Origin: Spinacia oleracea
Taxonomy: Eukaryota > Streptophyta > Magnoliopsida > Caryophyllales > Amaranthaceae
Reading direction: 5' to 3'
DNA: 64,000 nt
NCBI RefSeq assembly: GCF_020520425.1
Contig: NC_079490.1
Location: 38,634,723-38,698,722, forward strand
Shown here: positions 1 to 10,480 of the stretch, piece by piece
Layout of the letters: every line of letters begins with the position of its first letter
How positions within the stretch are numbered: position 1 is the stretch's first letter
Notes under the pieces: generated by a model
What the model was told of the DNA's origin: nothing
What the model saw: the letters and a program-made list of their open reading frames with translations, nothing else
Databases searched by the model: none
Made by a program: the position numbers and the translations under genes

Positions 1-25
1 AAACCTTACCATACAAACCGGGCCT

Positions 26-960
26 GTGGCACGCACCACGGAGTTTCAAATAATCGACATCAAGCCCACTTTCAACCTCCTCTTGGGGCGACCTTGGCTC
101 CATGACTTAGGAGGTGTGGCTTCTACCTTGCACCAAATGGTTAAACTTAACCATAACGGGGTAATACTAGAAATCCGCGCCCCTCCTCTCGACGTCAATT
201 GTATTATGGTTGGAACGGCCGAAACTGCAGACGACCTTTATGGGTTTCAAATGGATGAAGCAATCCAGTTCATCGAATGGATGAAACTGCAGACCACCTT
301 TATGATCCAGCATTCCTAGACCCGCGCGCATCCCGAGTCGTCCCTAGAATGCTGTTAGCTCAAGGTTATTTCCCAGGAACCCCATTGGGCATAAGGAAGA
401 AGGAATGCACATTCCATCCTTTACCCAACAAATCTACTCCCTTTGGCTTAGGCTATGAACCAACGGAGGAAGATATTGCTGACCGCCTGTCTGGGCTACA
501 CCTCAACAAGGCCAAACAAACCACCCTCCTTCCCCCGTATCAAAGAACCCTTAACGGGATGTTCGTTCAGGAAGGAGAGGAACACCCATGCTGTGATTTC
601 CCTGAACCCTTCGTTCAGGATGGCTTGCTAAAACCCGGATTTGAAATTTTCCATGACTGCTACACCTTGGATGAGGCACCCCACCTCACCAAGACCAAAA
701 CAGCTGAAATATTGGACAACCAGGCTCTATGGACATTGTTTAACGAATCGAGGCCTATGGAGGACGAGACTGTGATGACTACCCTAGCTTTACAAGATGA
801 AGGTTTCGATCCAACCCGGTTAATCTCTCCTGCATCAACACTAGAAGAGATCGAGAACGGATGGGTGAAGACATATCAGTGGGTCAACGCAAAAGGAATA
901 GAATTCAAGATGAGTACCGGTGAAGGACCAAAGTTTTACGAGACTAAACCCAAGGCTTGA
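26..960 (+). pseudogene. Gag-pol remnant: retropepsin C-terminus plus G-patch-like region, frameshifted
   Basis: Two overlapping reading frames (26-319 and 277-960). The first has the plant Ty3/gypsy protease C-terminal signature FNLLLGRPWLHDLGG. The second has MLLAQGYFPGTPLGI, like the G-patch that follows protease in Tat/Ogre polyproteins, then about 180 residues I do not recognise, and stops at 958-960. The frame change has a visible cause: 221-242 is repeated with one mismatch at 283-304, an offset of 62 bp, which is not a multiple of three. In complete elements reverse transcriptase follows the G-patch. Here a stop and noncoding DNA follow, so RT, RNase H and integrase are deleted. Confidence 0.7.
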
Positions 961-2245
961 GCCACATAGAGCACCATAGTAAAAAGCGCCTAGTAGTTCT
1001 TTAGATTGGTAGAAAAAAATAAAGGCTTTAGATGGTTATAAGACCCCTTAGAATATAGGTTAATTTTATATCAGTGTGTTTTCCTTACTTTCCAAATTAA
1101 TAAAGGCGTAATATTCCTCCTAAAAACTTTATTTCTAACACTAAATGAGCACCAAACGTACTTGCAAAGAGGCGGCTCACTCTAGGCCCAATAAACAAGG
1201 CCCACTCGGTCTTGAATCATGACATCGAAATTCATCAAACCCCAAAAGAGAACTACATTATCATATTACCAAAACATAAGGGTCTAACCCATGCAACTCA
1301 AAGAAAGCAAAAGAAACCATGCAAATGTTGCTAAAAAAAAAACTCATAAAAATAAACGCCGCCCCCGGCATCAACACGCACCTCAGCCCACTCAAAAGCC
1401 TACGCAAAGATCTTCATATCTTCCACACACTAACCCAATTCTCAAAACCGTTTCGAGTCACGGATAGGAAAAATTAATCCGGACAAAAATGCGTCTCACG
1501 TTAACAGTCAAAAAGTCTCCGAAATAGCCTCAAAAATGATTTTAATACGAGTAAAAAAGCAAAGCACAAAACAAAGAGAAAAGAAATAAGTGCAAGAACA
1601 TGTGAAGCAAAGCGTCAAAAAACGACCGCCCAGAAATCATTTTCAGCGCCCAGGGCTGGGCGCCGAAATCTTTGACGCCCCAGCCTAGGCGTTGAAACTC
1701 TCTGCCTGCCTAACTTTTTTCCAGAAAGTGCTCGTCATTTTATCGGCACATAACGGAAAAATAACGAACACTTGGGGGGTACAACACGTATCCAGATATG
1801 CGTACCAAAAAATAGCCGTACAAAAAACACATGAAATTTCATTTTTATACACGGCTTACGGCAAAAAAACAGCAGACGAAAATAATGATGATACTTCACT
1901 CATTTGACCGATTAAATAATATGTTTCCACCCCAGGGCATATCTATTAAAATCCGGCATCCTAGAATTTATTCTAGCTAGAACTACGCGCGACCTGATTC
2001 TAACAAAGATACGTAGGCAATCCTATTTATGGATTCGGTCCAATCAAATAGCAAAATATATATACATTGTGCAAAAGTGTTAGACATATATAAAATATAA
2101 AAAAAAAAGGGAGAAGCAAAAACGAAAGTAAAAAAAAATACGCCTTTATTAAAAAATAATAAGAAGGAAAACAAAAGTGCTAAGAAGGAAAAAACAAACA
2201 CAACTGGAATAAACAAAGGGCACCTACACCCTAGCAGGAACTACA
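961..2245 (+). other. Noncoding region of element A between pol remnant and antisense gene
   Basis: AT-rich DNA without a credible reading frame. The stretch around 1755-1775, with 'aataacgaacacttgggg', recurs at 61750-61770 in the second Retand-like element, which shows it belongs to the family and is not a foreign insert. A palindrome pair lies at 1641-1697. Confidence 0.6.
1641..1697. repeat. GC palindrome pair 1
   Basis: Two adjacent imperfect palindromes, 1641-1668 and 1671-1697. Each has a TTT(C/G)A(A/G)CGCC left arm and a GGCGC/TGAAA-type right arm around a CCAG/CTGG core. Confidence 0.75.
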
Positions 2246-3223
2246 CTACTCTAGTTCTTCCGGATCATCAAATAAAGTCTTGTAGAGGGCAATGTTCGCA
2301 GGATCCACCCCCACAATCTTCTGCGCTGCCCCCATATCAATCTCCATAAGAACCGGCTCCTGGACACTAACTTCCAAAGATGCCAAGACTTCAGAAACAT
2401 TCTCAGTTACAGCCTGCTCAGCCTCAAGGGCACAGACAATGGTGGGAGAAGGATTATCAACATCAACTAGATTAGTCACTGTTTCTACAGGCGGCTGAGC
2501 CTTCCTAACCCATACATTGTTGCGGCGACGATCTCCGCGAGAGCCTGCATTTCTTTTAGCAATGGCAGGCCCCTTCATGTTAGGCATCTTCTTAGGCCTA
2601 GAACTGGAACGGGGAGGAACTTCCTTTCGTTTTCGATCAGGACGAGCTTTCACAGTCTTAATACCATGGGTGCGAGGATTGGCAGAATCACGGCCCTCAT
2701 ATCTAACCCGAATACGAGGTATCAAAAGCTCAGCCGGCTCCCCATTTCGAGCCTCGGTCCTCACAGCTTTATCATCGGAGCTCATCCACAACTTATAGTT
2801 TTCAGAAAGACCCACAAAGCCATTTGTAGCTACGGCCCAACGCGGGAGACCATCATAATACTTAGCCCATACTTGAACCCGTGCTTGTGAAAAGGCCGCT
2901 ACTTTAGGTGGTACCGTATCAGAAAAGGGGATGGTCTGCCTTAAGTCGTATTGACGCATGACTCAGTAAGGAAAGATATAAATGGGCCGGGATAGCCCCA
3001 ACAAAGAAACATAAACCGATACATCAGAACCCCCCGTCATAGCAGTCAAAACCCACCACGGTACCACCCACTTAATAGAACATATACCATGAGTAAAAAA
3101 GGAGGCCCACTCGGCCTCGTCCTGGCCTCGGTGCAAACACTTCCGGTTACCCAAGGCTATAGGGCGATAGTGTTTAGGATCGGCAAGAATTTCTAAGAGC
3201 CTAAGTCGTTCCATGAGCCAAAT

Positions 3224-3412
3224 CTGCAAAAAACGGGTACGATCAGATCAAAAAAATAATAAATGAACAAACGAAGCCTGGGGCGCAGTTTCAACGCCCA
3301 GGACCAGGCGCCGAAAATTCAAACGCCCAGCCCTGGGCGCTGAAACTCAGCTCCAGGCAGGACGAGTAAAAAATAATGCATAAAAAAACATGCGCAAGGA
3401 AAGATCGATTAC
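3224..3412 (-). other. Predicted intron of the antisense gene, containing palindrome pair 2
   Basis: GT at 3412-3411 and AG at 3225-3224, with a T-rich stretch before the acceptor. Palindromes occupy 3289-3345. Reading through the intron instead gives a stop at 3347. Confidence 0.6.
3289..3345. repeat. GC palindrome pair 2
   Basis: Two palindromes, 3289-3316 and 3318-3345, with the same arms as the other pairs (TTTCAACGCCCAG, CTGGGCGCTGAAA). Confidence 0.75.
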
Positions 3413-4140
3413 ATGCAGCAATAGGGGGCTCCCCTTAAAATATTCAGATTTGGCATCCTTCTTCAGTTCATCCGCACTCAGCAAAGTCTCGGCAACAACC
3501 AACGGCATAATAGAATAGCAGCTTTCCATCTGGCTAATCAAGGGGATCAACCTTATGTCACCGAACTCACCATTGTTATTCGACAGCAAATAATGATTCA
3601 ACAAGCAAAATACAAGGGATCGAATGTTCAATTTTTGTTCGGTCTTATTTTTACTAGGTCTAAAGTGATGTCTTACAAGCTTCGCCAAATTAACCTCATC
3701 ACCTACAACAATCTCAACAAGCATGTTAGCATCTAGTCCTAGGAAAGCCCCTATGGTTGTTTTACCCTCTTCAATGGTGCCAGGGGTGGCAGGAGTAGCA
3801 TTAGTAGGATAACCAAGGATCGCGGCAAATTCATCTGGCAATGGACATACTTCGTTGCCCCGAAAGACAAAAACATGATGATCGGAATCCCAAAAGCTTA
3901 GGGCTGCATGCAGAAAGTTATAATCAATATTAATTTGTTGTAAGCCTAAAAGTGCCTCTAAGTGGTATTCTTTCAACAAAGCCTTTTCTGTAGGAGTAAG
4001 GGCTCGTAGCCAACGCCTAACAGCTCGTTGGAGTGAGAAGGGAGGAATCGACACGACAAAAGCAAGGAGGAATTAAAGCTAAGCAACTACAAGAGAGAAG
4101 AAAATTGAGAGTGATGGAAAATAGGGACGTATCTAGCCCC

Positions 4141-4148
4141 TATATATA
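4141..4148 (-). promoter_or_regulatory. TATA box of the antisense gene
   Basis: CTATATATAGG on the minus strand lies about 90 bp upstream of the antisense coding start. That leaves room for a start site near 4110 and a 5' UTR of about 55 bp. It suggests transcription independent of the LTR. Palindrome pair 3 lies just upstream. Confidence 0.5.
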
Positions 4149-4229
4149 GCTGAAGACATCAAGTGACATCCTGATCCCATTCGGAAACGCGTTAAGAAAT
4201 CTGAAAACCAAAAATCGCCAGGAGAGGAC

Positions 4230-4285
4230 TTTCAGCTCCCACGGCTGGGCGCCGAAATAATTAACGCCCTGCCTTGGGCGCTGAA
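4230..4285. repeat. GC palindrome pair 3
   Basis: Palindromes 4230-4257 and 4261-4285, about 85-140 bp upstream of the antisense TATA box. The first has decayed (TTTCAGCTCCCACGG). Confidence 0.65.
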
Positions 4286-5224
4286 TATGCAGCCCAAGGC
4301 CCAGATTTCACGAAACGCGGAACAGGAAAGGACGTAAAACCGTGTCGCTAGACACGAGGCCCTATTGCAATTAAGATCAAGCCCAAAAGCACCTTTAGCA
4401 CCCAAATATCAAAAATGAATGTTAAAACTTGGTCAAAACTTAGACTCGTCTCAAGGAATATATGTGTACACTTTTCAAAACAAATATGAGCAAAATAAAT
4501 ATCAAGGTCATTCTTCGAAACACCAAAAAATATTGTTAAGTCGTTGGTTTCTCAAAATAAAAAATATTTGTTTGTCAAAAGATTAAATCCTGGCCAAGCT
4601 AAACCGGATATTATTGGAAAATAAACTTTGTCGCCCGGAAACTGAAGTCGCACTCCACGACCTCACCAAAATAGCACACCACTATAAAGGCCGCTCGCAC
4701 ATATGAGCACGACCCCAAACATGATTAAAAGACGTTATAAAATGCGTACCTCTCTTGGCGAAAAATGACCGACGAGCCCAAGTGCTTGGGGTCTCGCGAA
4801 AAAATATATACTCCAACAAAGAGTGTGCGGAGTCAAAATCATATTCTCGGACTATGCTACACGCAGTCCCGTGTTTGGATAAACTCAAAAGAACCGGTTT
4901 CGACCTCAAAGAAAGGTCGCCGTTGACACTTGTACATGGTCCTCCGATCAAAGACCAAGTAGTGGCAAAAACCGAGCCGTAAAGACTAGCTCGAAACCAT
5001 GAAAAAAGATGACCACGAGACAAAGGTCCGTCTAAACCCGTTGTCAACCCACATTCAGGTTACAACTAAGTCCGAGCATCCCTCGAAAGAATTCGCTCTT
5101 GCAAGAATGAATAAAAGAAATTCTCAAAAGAAATCACGATGAACAAAAAAGGGAACTTGCCCATTTTCAGTTGGCAAGATCGCGTCAAGAACCACGCGAG
5201 TTCCCAAATTGAAAAAAAAAACGA
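4286..5224. other. Noncoding DNA of element A
   Basis: No coding signature on either strand. Short reading frames here (for example 4682-5047 minus) have no recognisable domain. Confidence 0.5.
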
Positions 5225-5520
5225 ATTCAGGGACGTCCACCCTCAGCGGACAGGGCTCGCCCACCCTCAGCGGGCGGGGTCTGCGTCACTAGCCGCGCAG
5301 GTCCTCAGTTTTCGAAAAATAAAGTCTTCAAATTCAAAATAGGCACGCCATCTTCAGCCGGCGGGGTCTACGTCACAAACCGCGTAGGTCCTTATTTTCA
5401 AATTTCAAAAACAGATTCGTCCACTTCTATCGGACGGGGTTTCCACCCTTAGCGGACAGGCTCGCCATCTTTAGCCGGCGGGGTCTGCGTCACTAACCGC
5501 GCAGGTCCTTAGTCGCTGCA
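5225..5520 (+). repeat. Tandem repeat in the 3' UTR of element A
   Basis: Three diverged copies of a unit of roughly 100 bp built on AGCCGGCGGGGTCTGCGTCA followed by an ACCGCGCAGGTCC block, with extra half units (CCACCCTCAGCGGAC). Amplified tandem repeats before the 3' LTR have been described for Retand elements. Confidence 0.65.
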
Positions 5521-5752
5521 GCGATAACTTTTTTAGGTTTTCCCTTTTTTCAAAAATTAAAGGATTGGTTTTCCGTTTTTCCAAAAAAGAACGATGTGCT
5601 GGATTTTCCTTCGTTTTACGTCCCATAAAAACAAGGGGGTTTTCTCGTTTAGCTAGCCCTGAAAATGAGAATCTTTAAAAACATTTTTACCTTGTGGTTG
5701 GGCTTGGCCAGGCCCAATTACACTTTGTAGCTTTGATTTCGAAAACATCTGT

Positions 5753-5870
5753 AGCTACTCCCAATGACAAAGTGAGGGAGTTTCTACGCCTCTTTAGATA
5801 CTTCCAATGACAAAGTGAGGGAGTTTCTATACTATCCGTTGACAAATCCCAATGACACGTGAGGGATATG
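5753..5870 (+). repeat. Short tandem duplication before the 3' LTR
   Basis: The phrase CCCAATGACAAAGTGAGGGA recurs near 5760, 5803 (with TT for CC) and, partly deleted, 5848. Confidence 0.6.
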
Positions 5871-6009
5871 TCGACACTTCAAGTGATGATCCTTAAGTCA
5901 AATTTTATCACTCGGGGGCTTGTGAGACCCTCGCAAAAGCAGGTCACCATGGCTTGTGTGACGCACTCAGTCTAATACTTTGACCATCGTCTTACTCAAA
6001 GACTCAGTC

Positions 6010-6024
6010 AAAGTGGGGGCTAAC
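6010..6024 (+). other. Polypurine tract of element A
   Basis: AAAGTGGGGGCTAAC directly precedes the TG of the LTR, as expected for the plus-strand primer of a plus-oriented element. Confidence 0.75.
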
Positions 6025-7493
6025 TGTAGACACCTACTTTTGTCCCCATTCCCGAAAGGGAAGGTTCGATGATGAGAATATAAATCTCCACTTGACAACG
6101 CATCTCCTATAAAATAACGAATCTCAATCCCCTTTTCATTTCACCCGAAACCTGCTATTTATAGAAACCTGCCATTTATGGAAACCTGCTAAAAATAGTA
6201 ACTGTCGTAATGGGTAGTTGTTAAAAGTGGCAAGTCATAAAAGATAGAAACCTATCAGAATTAGGTGTTGCACTCCAACATAAATCCTAAATGAGATAGA
6301 AATTGCGAGAGAATCCTGTTCCTAATACGATTCGAATAGAGTTACGTATTAATTAAAATCCTAACGAGCCTAGAGTTCGTAACGGGCCCATGTGCATTCC
6401 ATCATAAAATTAATACGCACTAAAAGACTCGATTAAAGTCTCATACACTCCGGATTCTAAGAGTCCGAATCTGACAAAGAAACGACCCAGACCCTATTTT
6501 CAACGCCTGGCTCTGGGCGCCGAAATCTTCGGCGCCCAGCCCTGGGCGCTGAAATTACCTGGGACGTGTTCTTTCCTAATTCTTCATGGATTAGAGTTCT
6601 ACAATTCTATCTTACCACGAACTCTTTTCTATAAATATAGCCCCAAGTTCGACGTGAAAAGAACACAATACACAATTATTATTCTAAGTATTGACTCTAA
6701 ACCCCTAAGCCTAAGCCTCACGCTGCGAAATTGATCACGCGTTCTGTCGCAATCGATCCAAAAATCGAACAGAACGTATCCTGTCCCATAATTTGAGATT
6801 CGTTAAATAAAAGGAGAAATAGCAAAGTCAAAGTGGTTAGTTTTCCGAGAACCGTGACGCACCTCTCAAGGGTGCGTCGTAATGTGTCCCTTTTCCATGG
6901 TTTAATTGCTTTCCTCGCCCTTTTTATAAACCGTTAAACTAATCAAATCTGATTGTTCTATCACGCCTAATAAAGATAATATGTTGCGAAATTGAATTAT
7001 CATGCTAGGTCCCTTAATACAATCTAAATCAGATAATCGCGCTCGATCTAGTACTATATGTTGCATATTGTTAAAATCAACTCCGATTAGTTTAATAGTT
7101 AACGCATGTCCCTTCAATTATTTATGCTGAGCTAGTAAGGATATCCTGCCTCTGGAGTTATCGAAGAGCGAGTACTCCTCTCGGTAGTTACAGTCCCCCG
7201 AACCCTCAATCTCTACCTTGCGGGTGTATGTTGAGAGATCCCCACACCAGGGATCACAAGGGAACCTACGGCCGTCGTGGTCAAACATAATTGCACTCCC
7301 TTTATGTCACGGTAATCGGGTTTTGTCAGTTTTTCTTATTGTCGTTAAAAACTGAATGGCGACTCCTATATTACTAGTCAATTGGGTGTAAACTCACAGG
7401 AAATCCAATTACACTTGATTTGACAAAAAGAAGCGTCACACCCACGAGGGACAAGGTCACGCATTAGCCTCGTGCTTTTTTGACCCCCTCACA
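6025..7493 (+). repeat. 3' LTR of element A (1,469 bp)
   Basis: Starts TGTAGACACC and ends CCCCCTCACA. Its start, end and most of its length align by eye with the LTR at 57408-58874, although the two differ by many substitutions and small indels, so they belong to different insertions. Palindrome pair 4 lies inside. A TATA-like 'ctataaatatag' near 6631 is a candidate LTR promoter. Confidence 0.85.
6497..6554. repeat. GC palindrome pair 4 (inside LTR)
   Basis: Palindromes 6497-6525 and 6528-6554. The second, TTCGGCGCCCAGCCCTGGGC with its right arm, is nearly perfect. About 80-135 bp upstream of the candidate LTR TATA box. Confidence 0.75.
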
Positions 7494-7799
7494 CCTTCGC
7501 CCACAGTAATCTTGAACATTTTGCCATTTGAATTGATTCTTGAGAGGGAATTGAAGCTTGATTTGTTGGAGATGAACTGGCTGCTCGTTCGATGTCGGCT
7601 GTGAGGGAGGCTAGGGATGATGGATTTCTTTTCAACCTTTCTCCTCTTCGACGAACCCACAGGATCTTCGGACTCCTAGTTAGAACACACCAGACGATTT
7701 TAGAACTTGGACTTCCCGACACATGATATGACATGCATGCAATGAATGAGACCTAGACTTGACTCTAAGTGTCACTCCGAAGATTCAGGATTTTGGATT

Positions 7800-8485
7800 T
7801 TGTACTTGTATTCGGGATTTGCAACCCGTTGGAAATGTTTGAGAGGAGCCTTCATTCTTTTGTGAAAGTTGACTCTTTGTACTAGAACATGGAATGTCGA
7901 AAAAGAATATTTCGACCTATTGGAAATTGGACTTATTTGAAGGGAATTTCAACCCGCTCAAGAATTCGGAAATTGGACCGTACTAGGAAATTAAATTTTG
8001 TATTATTTCAAGGGAATTTCAAACCGTCAATATTTTAGGGGGATTTCAACCCATTGGACTTTGAATATTTGAAGGGAATTTCAACCCGATTGAAAGGAAA
8101 TTGATTTTGTATTATTTAAAGGGAATTTCAACCCGTCAAATTTTTTAGGGGAGTTTCAACCCATTGGATCTAGAATATTTGAAGGGAATTTCGACCCGCT
8201 TGAGAATTGGAATTATTTCAGGGGAGTTTCAACCCGTTGGAAGATTGGACTTGTATTATTTCTGGGGATTTTCAACCCGTAGAATTCGAACTTGTATTAT
8301 TTCAGGGGATTTTCAACCCGTTGGAAATATTTGGAATGGGGTTTGTATTATTTTAGGGGATTTTCAACCCGCCAATATTTTAGGGGAATCTCAACCCATT
8401 GGAATTGGAGTATTTGAAGGGAATTTCAACCCATTGGAATTTGTATTATTTTAGGGGATTTTCAACCCGTTGGAATTTGAATTTG
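7800..8485. repeat. Minisatellite: 'GGGATTTTCAACCCGTTGGA' array
   Basis: About 14 copies of a G(G/A)GAATTTCAACCCGTTGG core separated by 15-40 bp of AT-rich spacer often containing 'gtattatttca'. Spacing is irregular, so this is not a CRISPR-type array. Confidence 0.8.
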
Positions 8486-8539
8486 ACTCGAAGTTTGAAT
8501 TTTGAAATGGAAAAGGACGCATTTTGTATGTAGAACATG

Positions 8540-9580
8540 AAGCTTCATATTTGGGAAATCCGGCATTATGTCGCCGTGGATTTGAGACATTGAATTTGAG
8601 AACTTGAAAGTCCGGCATTATGCCGTCGTGGACTTGGAGTGCAGGATTTGAGATTTGAAAGTTTGGAATTTTTGAATTTCGAGCTTGAGGTTTGAAATAT
8701 GGAATGGAAAATCGGCATTACGACGGCATGAAGTTTTGACCATAGGACTTGAAATTCGAAAGGTTGATATGGAATTTGAGGTTTGAAAGTTGGAGTTGAA
8801 AAGTTGGCATTATGCCGGTCATGAACTTTGGCATTTGAATTTTGAGGTTTCGAGACTTGGAATTGGCAACTTGACTTTGATGCTTGAAGACTTGAATGTT
8901 GGAAGTAGGAAATCCGGCATGACGCCGTTGGATTTGTGGTTTTTGACTTTGAAGTTTGAAGCTTGAAATTTGGACTAGAAAATCCGGCATCAAGGCGCCG
9001 TTGGATTGAGTCTTGAAACTCGAACTTTGGACTAGAAACTCCGGCATTATGGCGTCGTTGGGTTGCATTTGAAAATTGAAGTTTTGAACTAGAAAATTTG
9101 AACTTGAAGCTTGAAGACTAGAAAATCCGGCATTACGACGCCGTTGGATTTGAATTTGACTTGAAAATCAAAATTTGAGTTTGGAAAATCCGGCATTATG
9201 GCGCCGTTGGATTTGGACTTGAAAATTGAGGTTTTGGATTAGAAAATTTGAACTCGAACTCGAAACTTGAAATTGGACTGGAAAATCCGGCATTATAACG
9301 CCGTTGGATTTGAACTTTGACTTGGAAGCTTGAGGTTTTGAAGTAGGAAATCCGGCATCATGGCGCCGTTGGATTGCATATGAATTTGAAAATGGGAATT
9401 TTGGACTCGAAAATCCGGCATTATGACGCCGTTGGATTGAACTTTGAATTTGAAATTTGGAATTTGGACTCGAAAATCTGGCATTATGACGCCGTTGGAT
9501 TGAATTTTGAATTTGAAACTTGGAACTTGGACTCGAAAATCCGGCATTATGACGCCGTTGGATTGAATTTTGAATTTGGC
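8540..9580. repeat. Minisatellite: 'ATCCGGCATTATGGCGCCGT' array
   Basis: About 14 copies of AATCCGGCATTATGNCGCCG followed by TTGGATT, spaced by 45-100 bp of 'gaatttgaa'-rich DNA. The last copies (9350-9570) are the most regular at about 63 bp and look most recently amplified. Confidence 0.85.
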
Positions 9581-10459
9581 ATTTGTGCGTGAGGCTTGTT
9601 TTAAGGGTTTTGAATCAAACGGAGTGACACTCCTAAAGACCCTAAAAATCGGCGATTTAGATGCATGAGGTTTGAATGATGCTCCTAGGGGTTTGGTTTC
9701 CTAGTTGGAGGCTAATTGGTTTTGGCAAGCTAGAACTCGAGGTTAGCCATTCACGCGTGCAAAGACGCCCACACAATGCACAAGTAGCACGTTGTCACAC
9801 TAATCATGAATATGAATGCGACATGCAAAGTTCTCAACCTAAGGTCGGTCTAAGTTTTGTATGATGCAAGTGGTCGGCTTTGGGTGTCAAAAGGTACTTG
9901 GCTAAGAGACGGATCCGGCGACAAGCTTTCACGTTCCGCCTAAGGGAAGTGGGTGTCGGCAGACGGCCTCCATACTTGACATCGGGAATGTCAAGCAAAT
10001 GCCAAGTTTCGGTAGGCACGGAAATGGTCACACACTTTGGTCGGGAACCGTATGGAGAGTCACCATTTCGTTGCCCCCGGGGCTAGCCCGAATGTAGAAC
10101 ACATCCGTTTGGGCAAGGGTAGAAATTCATTTTGCACAATATGGTTTTCAAAAAATGCATGAAATGCCTAGAAATTGAAATTGAAATCGTACTTGAATTT
10201 GTATTTATAAAGCTCGTTTTTCGGCACTCTTTCACGAGGCTTGGGAGCGTCCTTCCAGATGCAAAAATAGACTAACTCCCAACACGAAAGTTGAGCAAAA
10301 GTGGGCGTCAAGCCACTGTGATCCACTGTCCTGGATGCAGGCAGTGGCGTTGGGCGCAGAGGCTGCGCCTGACGCCAATGCTGGCATCCAGTACTTCGGC
10401 AGATAAATGGCCAGTTGCTCGAAATCTGCTCCCATTTTCGAAATTAAAATTAGAAAAGT
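9581..10459. other. Leader of element B without coding signal
   Basis: No coding frame with a recognisable domain. It contains the GC hairpin at 10346-10376. Confidence 0.5.
10346..10376. repeat. GC-rich hairpin in element B leader
   Basis: GGCGTTGGGCGCAG pairs with CTGCGCCTGACGCC across a short loop. The sequence differs from the Retand palindromes but the design is similar. Confidence 0.6.
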
Positions 10460-10476
10460 CCCCAGTGGAGTCGCCA
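10460..10476 (-). other. Primer binding site of element B
   Basis: The minus strand reads TGGCGACTCCACTGGGG four bases after the LTR end. The same 17-mer follows the LTR of the second Retand-like element (58876-58892). PBSs of this type in Tat/Ogre elements have been assigned to a tRNA-Arg; I could not verify the tRNA. Confidence 0.75.
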
Positions 10477-10480
10477 GAAT

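Larger units (their letters stand above)
2246..4054 (-). pseudogene. Spliced antisense gene of the Retand-like element (DUF7745/plant-mobile-domain-like)
   Basis: Encoded opposite to the retrotransposon. Exon 1 is 4054-3413 (214 codons). Exon 2 is 3223-2246 (326 codons including the stop). The 189-bp intron (3412-3224) starts GTAATC and ends TTTTTTGCAG, and both exons keep phase 0. Exon 1 has FWDSDHHVFVFRGNEVCPLP and FAAILGYP, resembling the DUF7745/PMD-like proteins that Tat elements carry as extra ORFs. The splice yields LLH|IWLMERLRLLE, which fits that family's usual continuation. The C-terminus of exon 2 is basic (KRKEVPPRSSSRPKKM) and could be nuclear, then acidic. Defects: an in-frame TGA at 2965-2963; no ATG at the expected start, only GTG at 4054 preceded by a stop codon. 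The family's function is unknown to me. The splice model is inferred from sequence alone. Confidence 0.7.
1..7493 (+). mobile_element. Retand-like (Tat lineage) Ty3/gypsy element A, 3' part
   Basis: The right-hand part of an LTR retrotransposon whose 5' LTR lies left of the window. In plus-strand order it has a protease/G-patch remnant (26-960), noncoding DNA with paired GC palindromes, a gene on the opposite strand (4054-2246), tandem repeats, a polypurine tract and the 3' LTR (6025-7493). An antisense gene between pol and the 3' LTR is a reported feature of Tat-lineage elements such as Retand. No reverse transcriptase or integrase lies between 960 and the antisense gene, so this copy is non-autonomous. 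The base after the LTR (7494) belongs to a minus-strand element, so element A inserted into that older copy. The candidate right TSD is CCTTC; the left one is outside the window. Confidence 0.75.

Noticed and set aside
7800..9580. Regularly repeated units that might suggest a CRISPR-like array
   Set aside because: Unit spacing varies widely, repeats diverge, the genome is a plant, and the spacers are low-complexity repeats themselves.
8164..9592. Small repeat-derived frames such as 8164-8454 and 9374-9592
   Set aside because: Open only because the minisatellite unit is open; no independent coding evidence.
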